A DNA stretch of 64,000 nucleotides from Vulcanococcus sp. Clear-D1 (GTDB lineage Bacteria > Cyanobacteriota > Cyanobacteriia > PCC-6307 > Cyanobiaceae): contig NZ_JACVZV010000036.1 in NCBI RefSeq assembly GCF_014654725.1, forward strand, positions 117,651 to 181,650, given 5' to 3'. Positions within the stretch are counted from its first letter, which is position 1. Each line of letters begins with the position of its first letter. Shown here one piece after another: positions 57,746-64,000 of the stretch. The notes under the pieces are model-generated. The model was not told the DNA's origin, searched no databases, and saw nothing but the letters and a program-made list of their open reading frames with translations. The position numbers were made by a program, and so were the translations under genes.

Positions 57746-59347
57746 TTACTCCATTTGCTTGGTGTGCGTTGTGTTGAGTTCCTGTCTTTGCAGCCCATGA
57801 GCCACAGCCATTGGATCAGCGCCGCCAAGGCCGCGCTGCTGCGCTGCCTGTAGCCCCGCCTGCGCGTGAGCCAGGGCGCTGGTGGCCAGCAAGGCGGCAT
57901 CTCCGCCGCCCCGTGCTGCCAGGCCAGCGGCGTACCCCGCCAGCACATCGCCCAGCCCCGCCCGTGCGGCAGCGCTGCAGGCCTCACGCAGCTGCCAGCG
58001 CCGGCCATCGGCGGCGGCGATCACGGTGCGTGCCCCTTTGAGCAGCACGCTGCAGGGCTGCTGATCGCTGCACACCTTGGCGGCGGCTGAGGCCGCCAGC
58101 AGCGGTGGTTGGTTGGCCAGCTCCGGGAAGAGGCGTGCAAATTCACCGGCGTGGGGGGTGAGCCAGGTGGGTCCTTGCCGGCCCTGCAGCCATTGCGCGG
58201 CCCCCAGGTGCGCCAGGCGATTCAGCCCATCGGCATCGAGCAGCAACAGGCCGGGGAAGCGTTGCAGCAGATCCCAGCGCGAGGCTTCCGCTGCTGTCTC
58301 TGTGGCCGTCGTGCCCCCCAGGCCGGGCCCCAGCACCACGGCATCCAGCCGCTCCAGCACGCTCTCGCTCAGCCCCGCCAGCTGCAGGCTTCCGCTGGGG
58401 TGAGCCTCCAGTGATGCGCTCACCACCACATGGGGCTGCACGCTCCACAGTTGCTCGGCCACGGGCTGAGGCAGGGCTGCCCGCAGGCTTCCCACCCCAC
58501 TGGCGCTGGCGCCTTGCAGGCAGAGCTGGCTGGCGCCGCGATAGGCCTCACTGCCGGCGATCACCAGCAGCCGGCCGCGTTGGTACTTCGAAGCGGCTTC
58601 CGGTTGCTGCGGCCAGGGGGCAGTCGCCAGATCACGGTCCAACAAGGCCAGGGGCTGGTCGTGGCCAAGACCCTGCAGCAGCGGGGCCGGCAGCCCCAGC
58701 TCAAGGCGCTCCAGTTGGCCCACCCAGGCGAGCGCCTGATCCTGCAGAAATCCCTGCTTGAGCAGGCCAATGCTCAGGCTCAGAGCGGCGCAGGCGGCCA
58801 CGCGGCCCAGGAGCTGGCCGCTGTCGGCGCATAGGCCGGTGGGGCCATCGATGGCGATCAGCCGGCCTGGTTGCATCCGCTGCCGCTGCTCCAGCAGCGC
58901 TTCCAGCGCTTCGCCGGGGGGGCGGCTTTGGCCGATGCCGAACAGCGCATCGATCCACACCGCTGGATCGCTGGGATCGGGGGCTCCTGACATCTCTGGA
59001 ATGCCCAACCAGCGGGCGTGGCGCAAGTGGGCGCCCGTCAGCGGTTTGTGGCGCTCAAAGGGGCTCCAGATCCGCACGGCGATGCCGGCCAGGTGGAGCT
59101 CTCTGGCCACCACCAGCCCGTCGCCGCCGTTGTGGCCGGGCCCCACCAGCACCAGAGCGCCGCGCTGCTGCAGCTGGGGCCACCAATCGGGTTGCTGCAG
59201 GCGCCGGGTTAGCGCCAGCGCCGCTTTTTCCATCAAGGCCTCCACCGGCAGGCCGCTGGCAAACAACTGCTGCTCCAGCTCCGCCATCTGGCTACCGCTC
59301 ACCAGCAGGTGTTCGGCATCGCGCAGGGGCCAGGCGGGCTGAGACAA
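57746..59347 (-). CDS. Bifunctional NAD(P)H-hydrate epimerase / ADP-dependent dehydratase (start approximate)
   Basis: VLVGPGHNGGDGLVVARELHLAG (epimerase) and WLTPHAGEFARLFP, AAARAGLGDVLAGYAAGL (dehydratase). Confidence 0.92.
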   Translation of the reverse strand: MSQPAWPLRDAEHLLVSGSQMAELEQQLFASGLPVEALMEKAALALTRRLQQPDWWPQLQQRGALVLVGPGHNGGDGLVVARELHLAGIAVRIWSPFERHKPLTGAHLRHARWLGIPEMSGAPDPSDPAVWIDALFGIGQSRPPGEALEALLEQRQRMQPGRLIAIDGPTGLCADSGQLLGRVAACAALSLSIGLLKQGFLQDQALAWVGQLERLELGLPAPLLQGLGHDQPLALLDRDLATAPWPQQPEAASKYQRGRLLVIAGSEAYRGASQLCLQGASASGVGSLRAALPQPVAEQLWSVQPHVVVSASLEAHPSGSLQLAGLSESVLERLDAVVLGPGLGGTTATETAAEASRWDLLQRFPGLLLLDADGLNRLAHLGAAQWLQGRQGPTWLTPHAGEFARLFPELANQPPLLAASAAAKVCSDQQPCSVLLKGARTVIAAADGRRWQLREACSAAARAGLGDVLAGYAAGLAARGGGDAALLATSALAHAQAGLQAAQQRGLGGADPMAVAHGLQRQELNTTHTKQME

Positions 59348-59423
59348 AACAGGCCGGGTGGTGACCGTTCCATGATGGAGAGATCCCGCTGATCGGGCTG
59401 TAGGGCCCGGTTGTTTTGTTGGT

Positions 59424-60608
59424 TTGGCGCGTTTTTCTGCGATTCCCGCTGCCGCGGAGCCCTCGGTGGCGGCCACGCCGGCCGGGGCCTTAGCTCTCGA
59501 GCGCCTGCAGGCTTGGCCGGGTGAGCACCGGGTGGCGGTGGGGTTGTCGGGCGGGGTGGATAGTTCCCTCACCGCAGCCCTGCTGGTGGAAGCGGGCTGG
59601 CAGGTGGAAGGGCTCACGCTCTGGCTGATGAGCGGCAAGGGCGCTTGCTGTGCCGAGGGCTTGGTGGATGCGGCGGGGATCTGCGAGCAACTCGGTGTGG
59701 AGCACCACGTGGTGGATTTCCGCGAGCACTTCAAAGAGCAGATCGTGGATTTCCTGGTGCAGGGCTATGGCGATGGCATCACGCCCTTGCCGTGCTCGCG
59801 CTGCAACCGGGAGGTGAAATTTGGCCCGATGCTGCACTGGGCTCAAGAGGAGCGCGGCATTGCGCGCATCGCCACAGGCCACTACGCCCGGGTGTGCCAC
59901 GGCGAGCAGAGTGATAACGGCCGCCATCAGCTCTTGCGCGGCCTCGACCGGCAGAAGGATCAGAGCTATTTCCTCTACGACCTGCCGCAGGAGGCCTTAG
60001 GCCGACTGGTGTTTCCTCTGGGGGAACTCACCAAGGCCGACACCCGTGTTGAAGCGGCCCGCCATGGGTTGCGTACAGCCGAGAAACCGGAAAGCCAAGA
60101 CCTCTGCCTGGCGGACCACCACGGCTCGATGCGCGCGTTTCTCGATGCCTACCTGCCCCCGCGCCAGGGTGAGATCGTGATGGAGGACGGCCGGGTGGTG
60201 GGCCAGCACGACGGCATCCAGCACTTCACGATCGGTCAGCGCAAGGGGCTCGGTGTGGCCTGGAGCGAGCCGCTGCATGTGGTGCGCCTGGATGGCGCCA
60301 TGAACCGCGTGGTGGTGGCCCCGCGTCGCGATGCCGCCCGCAGTGATGCGGTGGTGGGAGCCGTGAATTGGGTGTCGATTGCGCCGCCTCAGGAGCCGAT
60401 CGAGGTGGAGGTGCAGGTTCGCTACCGCAGTGGAGCCGTTGCAGCCCGGTTGTCTCCTCTGGAGGCGACCGATGCCGATGCGGCGGCGGGCCGGCCCCAT
60501 CGCTGCCGGTTGGAGTTTGCTGAGGAGCAGTTTTCGATCACACCTGGACAGGCCGCGGTGTTTTATGCGGGTGATCGGGTGCTGGGGGGTGGCCTGATTC
60601 AGCGCTGA
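59424..60608 (+). CDS. mnmA: tRNA 2-thiouridine(34) synthase
   Basis: [53 protein letters not shown]. Confidence 0.96.
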   Translation: MARFSAIPAAAEPSVAATPAGALALERLQAWPGEHRVAVGLSGGVDSSLTAALLVEAGWQVEGLTLWLMSGKGACCAEGLVDAAGICEQLGVEHHVVDFREHFKEQIVDFLVQGYGDGITPLPCSRCNREVKFGPMLHWAQEERGIARIATGHYARVCHGEQSDNGRHQLLRGLDRQKDQSYFLYDLPQEALGRLVFPLGELTKADTRVEAARHGLRTAEKPESQDLCLADHHGSMRAFLDAYLPPRQGEIVMEDGRVVGQHDGIQHFTIGQRKGLGVAWSEPLHVVRLDGAMNRVVVAPRRDAARSDAVVGAVNWVSIAPPQEPIEVEVQVRYRSGAVAARLSPLEATDADAAAGRPHRCRLEFAEEQFSITPGQAAVFYAGDRVLGGGLIQR

Positions 60609-60778
60609 GGCGTGAGGAGGCCAGCCAGATCACCGCAGCATGCTTTCCCCCGGATAATCGAGTTCAACAGCGCTCCGTTCATTCCTAAAAGTTTGATTGT
60701 GTTCCGAATGGAATGCCTCTGCCAGGTGCATCCCCTTGATGGATGAGCTCGTATGGAGGATTGATGGAATTTTAGAAG

Positions 60779-61414
60779 TTAGTCTTGATCGGTAGTGACT
60801 GAGCTGAGGATTCTGGTCACGCTTTCCCGGATCGCAGGGAACTGCTGATAGGCCTGCCACACCTCCTCGAGATCCACTCGGTCATAAGCATGGATCAGAA
60901 GATCTCGCATGCCTGCCATTCCGCGCCAAGGCAGGTTTCTCCATTGATCTCGAAGTTCAGGGCTGATTCGTTTGACGGCTTCTCCCATTACCTCGAGGCA
61001 TCGGATCAAGGCGTCTTGTAAATAATCTGTCTGCTCGAATGCGTCGAAGTTTGAAATGGGAAACCCCAGGGCACGATCGATCACCGCAAGGATGTCGTTC
61101 AGGGCTTCTTGATCGCGGGGGGGGCATGCCAGGGGTACCGCGTCTGCTTCGACACGATCGCGCAGGCTTGGCTTGAGGTTTCGACGACGGATGAGATCGA
61201 CGTTTTGCTGGAGGAGTGTTTCCAGATCCTGTTTGAACTCCGCGTGCTCAAACAGGCTGGTGCCTGGAGGCAGGTCAACGAGTAGATCGATGTCGCTGGT
61301 GTCTGTCGCCTCATCGCGGGCCACGGAGCCGAATACAGCGATGTTGGAAGCGCCGTAGCGCTTGGCGATCAGCCTCAGCTTTGGGGTGAGGGCCTGGAGT
61401 TCTGAAAGTCGCAT
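60779..61414 (-). CDS. Fused MNT-type nucleotidyltransferase and HEPN (MntA-HepT-like) protein
   Basis: 211 aa single ORF: N-terminal GSVARDEATDTSDIDLLVD (GSx10DxD) and C-terminal MRDLLIHAYDRVDLEEVW (Rx4HxY). Confidence 0.9.
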   Translation of the reverse strand: MRLSELQALTPKLRLIAKRYGASNIAVFGSVARDEATDTSDIDLLVDLPPGTSLFEHAEFKQDLETLLQQNVDLIRRRNLKPSLRDRVEADAVPLACPPRDQEALNDILAVIDRALGFPISNFDAFEQTDYLQDALIRCLEVMGEAVKRISPELRDQWRNLPWRGMAGMRDLLIHAYDRVDLEEVWQAYQQFPAIRESVTRILSSVTTDQD

Positions 61415-61512
61415 CGGCCAGGCAGCGCCTGACTTAAGCCTACGGGTTCTACGAGGTACTGCAGTTTGCTGACACTTCCAACGAATGCTCTGAGGCCTGA
61501 TGCCCTATGGCC

Positions 61513-61752
61513 TCACCAGTAAGGATCCGTTGCCAACTCCACGGTGAGCTCGCCGCTTTTGCTCGCCGGCACGGTGGCGATGCAAGCTCGAACCGTGGTG
61601 CCGTTCACGTCGAGTTCGCAGGCGCCGCAGCTGCCGCCGAGGCAGCCTGTGGGGATCGAAAAGCTGGCATCGCGCGCTGCTTGAAGCCAATCGATGCCTG
61701 GCGTGCAGCGGGTGGTTTGCCCCGAGGGCCAGTGGATCAACACCTCTTTCAT
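61513..61752 (-). CDS. 2Fe-2S ferredoxin-like protein
   Basis: 79 aa; [23 protein letters not shown] plant-type Cys pattern; ATGA overlap with cobQ. Confidence 0.88.
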   Translation of the reverse strand: MKEVLIHWPSGQTTRCTPGIDWLQAARDASFSIPTGCLGGSCGACELDVNGTTVRACIATVPASKSGELTVELATDPYW

Positions 61753-63227
61753 GGCTGCTGCAGGAGTGGCTCCAGGTTCACGTGCTGCTCGAAGGCATCG
61801 GCGAGGCGATCGAGTAGGGCGTCGCGCTGACGGCTGTGGTGGGGTTGCTGTTCGCTCAACATCGGCAACCCTTTGCGCGCGCGTAACTGATTGAGCCACC
61901 GCCTGCGCCAAGGGCCGCTTTCGAACACACCGTGCAAGTAGGTGCCGGCCACTGAGCCGTGCACCCAGCCCAGCTCTGCATCGGTGCAAAAGGGCTGGCA
62001 TGGCTCCAGGGTGGTGGTGCTGCCGCGGTGCAGCTCGAAGCCTTCGATCTGCAAATTGCTGCTGTCGCCAATCAGCGGCCAGAGGGCCGTGCTGGCGCGC
62101 TGGCGCAGGGCTTTGCTGCCGCCAAACACGGTGCGTAGGGGCAACAGGTTGAGCCCTGGTGCCTGAAGCAGGCCGTTGCTGCTGCCTTCCAGCCCCTCGG
62201 GGTCGCAGAGCTCTCGCCCCAGCAGTTGCATGCCGCCGCAGATCCCGAAGACCGTCCCACCTGCCGCAGCGAACTGCTGCAGCCCACTGCACAGGGTTGC
62301 GTTCATCCGCAGGGCGTCCAAGTCGCGCAGCGTTTGCTTGCTGCCAGGCACCACCACCGCATCGGGGTTGCCCAGCTCCTCGCCGGGGGCCACCCAGCGC
62401 AGCTGCACGCTTGGTTCTGCCTCGAGCGGATCGAGATCGGAGAAGTTGCTCAGCGAGGGCAGCTTCAGCACCGCGATCTCCAGTTCGGCGCCTCGTTTGC
62501 GGCCCCGGCGTTCCAAAAGGTCGAGGGAGTCTTCCGGCGGGAACAGCTCATCGAGCCAGGGCATCACCCCCAGCACCGGAATGCCCGTGTTGGCCTCCAG
62601 CCAGCGGCGGCCTTCGTCAAAGAGTTCGCGGCGTCCGCGGAAGCGATTGATCAGCAGGCCCCTAATCAGCGGACGCTCCACCGGCCGAAGTAAGGCCAGG
62701 GTCCCCACCAGCTGGGCAAACACACCGCCGCGCTCAATGTCGGCCACCAGGATGCAGCGGGCGCGTAGGTATTGGGCCAGGCGCAGGTTGGTGAGATCGC
62801 GCGGTTGCAGGTTCACCTCAACGGGGCTGCCGGCGCCCTCCAACACAAGCCGCCCCTCGGGGTAAGCCCCTTGCAGCTCGTTTAAGCCGCTGCGGATCGA
62901 GGTCCAGCCGGGGCGAAACCAGTCGCGGTAATAGTGCTCGGCGCGGCAGCTGCCTACCGATTGGCCCAGGTGGATCACCTCGCTGGTGCTGTCGCCCTGG
63001 GGTTTGAGCAGCACTGGGTTCATCGCGCACTGGGGTTCGAGCCCTGCGGCCCAGGCCTGCAGCGCCTGGGAGTAGGCCATCTCGCCGCCGGCCTGATCAA
63101 CCCAGGCGTTGTTGCTCATGTTCTGCCCCTTGAAGGGCAGTGGCGTTTCACCGCAGCGCCGCAACACCCTGCAGAGCGCGGCCGTCATCAACGACTTGCC
63201 GGCACCGCTGCTGGTGCCCAGAACCAT
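61749..63227 (-). CDS. cobQ: Cobyric acid synthase
   Basis: [58 protein letters not shown] glutaminase domain; start set at 63227. Confidence 0.95.
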   Translation of the reverse strand: MVLGTSSGAGKSLMTAALCRVLRRCGETPLPFKGQNMSNNAWVDQAGGEMAYSQALQAWAAGLEPQCAMNPVLLKPQGDSTSEVIHLGQSVGSCRAEHYYRDWFRPGWTSIRSGLNELQGAYPEGRLVLEGAGSPVEVNLQPRDLTNLRLAQYLRARCILVADIERGGVFAQLVGTLALLRPVERPLIRGLLINRFRGRRELFDEGRRWLEANTGIPVLGVMPWLDELFPPEDSLDLLERRGRKRGAELEIAVLKLPSLSNFSDLDPLEAEPSVQLRWVAPGEELGNPDAVVVPGSKQTLRDLDALRMNATLCSGLQQFAAAGGTVFGICGGMQLLGRELCDPEGLEGSSNGLLQAPGLNLLPLRTVFGGSKALRQRASTALWPLIGDSSNLQIEGFELHRGSTTTLEPCQPFCTDAELGWVHGSVAGTYLHGVFESGPWRRRWLNQLRARKGLPMLSEQQPHHSRQRDALLDRLADAFEQHVNLEPLLQQP

Positions 63228-63333
63228 CAGGGGGGGTGGAGAGAACCTTGGCAAGCGGAGTGCTGCTTTGAGGCAACCTAATCGTGTATCCCGGTGCCAA
63301 GCTGGTGGCGCACCCTCAACACAGAGACAGGCC

Positions 63334-63528
63334 ATGACTCTGGCCATTGAGTTGACCGACCAGCAGGCTCGAGCACTGGCCGAAGCCGCTGAACAGCTCC
63401 ATGTGAGTGAGGCTGAGCTTGCGGCAGCTGCAGTGCGTGACCTCGTTTCTGCTCCAGCACCTGATTTCGCCGCTGCTTCACAACGGGTGCTTCGTAAAAA
63501 CGAGGAGCTCTACCGCCGGCTGGCTTGA
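63334..63528 (+). CDS. Antitoxin-like small protein paired with Doc
   Basis: 64 aa [38 protein letters not shown]...[19 protein letters not shown] overlap with Doc-family gene. Confidence 0.75.
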   Translation: MTLAIELTDQQARALAEAAEQLHVSEAELAAAAVRDLVSAPAPDFAAASQRVLRKNEELYRRLA

Positions 63529-63920
63529 TGCGCTGGCTGAGTCTGGCTGAAGTTTTGGACCTTCACCGCCAGTTGATCGAGCAAAGCGGTGGTTCTCCTG
63601 GTATTAGGGATCTCGGCTTGTTGGAAGCTTCGCTTGCTCAGCCCTGGCAGACCTTTGGTGGAATATATCTCTATCCCGAGTTTCTGCAGAAGGTTGCCTG
63701 CTTGGGTTTTTCGCTAATCCAAAACCATCCGTTTGTTGATGGCAATAAGCGCATTGGTCATGCGGCAATGGAAGTGTTGATGCTCCTGAATGGAATGGAG
63801 CTTATGGCTAGTGTCGATGAATCAGAGGCTGTTGTGCTGAAGATTGCTACTGGCGCTCTTGGTCGCGAGAGCTTGGCTCGCTGGCTTGCTGAGCATCAGG
63901 TTCCAAGCTCGGGTCATTAG
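63528..63920 (+). CDS. Doc-family (Fic fold) toxin
   Basis: About 130 aa; LGFSLIQNHPFVDGNKRIGHAAMEVLMLLNG with HPFVDGNKR core motif. Confidence 0.9.
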   Translation: MRWLSLAEVLDLHRQLIEQSGGSPGIRDLGLLEASLAQPWQTFGGIYLYPEFLQKVACLGFSLIQNHPFVDGNKRIGHAAMEVLMLLNGMELMASVDESEAVVLKIATGALGRESLARWLAEHQVPSSGH

Positions 63921-64000
63921 TTGATGTGTAGGCCTGGAGCTGAAATGCTGGCTGACCGACACAAGTGCGAGACCCGCTGCGACAGAACGGGTCTCAGTCG

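Noticed and set aside
60630-60860. 76-aa minus-strand ORF downstream of the MNT-HEPN gene
   Set aside because: Overlaps the 3' end of the fusion gene in another frame and shows no recognisable domain; the AT-rich gap is noted, but a gene cannot be supported
63969-63995. gagacccg...cgggtctc 8-bp inverted repeat at the window end
   Set aside because: May be a terminator or the start of a repeat, but no T run is visible and the window ends; not supportable

Overview
This 64 kb window is chromosomal DNA from a high-GC unicellular picocyanobacterium (Synechococcus/Cyanobium-like: CpcS/CpeS lyase, Ftn2/ZipN, cyanobacterial LexA with a matching operator, DUF1517/DUF3122/DUF3611/TIGR03792 proteins). 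Most of it is densely packed housekeeping genes: pdhC(partial), queA, sodB, lnt, tRNA-Ala, lexA, argF, ftsH, ribD, cobL, nadK, pheS, surE, ribF, thiE, thiS, larB, ispF, trmD, era, phoH, rpsP, ffh, pdhA, mnmA, nnrD/E and cobQ. I see no prophage, IS element or CRISPR array. The most interesting accessory content is: (1) a complete Grr-type RiPP locus (grrP-like, Gly/Trp/Asn-repeat precursor grrA-like, radical SAM/SPASM maturase grrM-like), whose precursor carries seven W-x-N motifs plus one F-I-N motif and which runs directly into an AI-2E-family permease; (2) a diguanylate cyclase divergent from an NfrB-NfrA-YbcH/DUF4434-like operon, resembling the c-di-GMP-gated exopolysaccharide / phage N4 receptor module of E. 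coli, with MshEN-like repeats on NfrB; (3) a single-ORF fusion of MntA-type nucleotidyltransferase antitoxin and HepT-type HEPN toxin; (4) a Doc-family TA pair; (5) a VapBC-like TA module with a lesion in each gene; (6) an atypical response regulator lacking the phospho-acceptor Asp; (7) a group-2 sigma factor translationally coupled to a formamidase and a membrane ABM-domain protein. Several sub-60-aa ORFs absent from the supplied track are also proposed. All functional calls come from reading motifs and recalling families; no database search was run.
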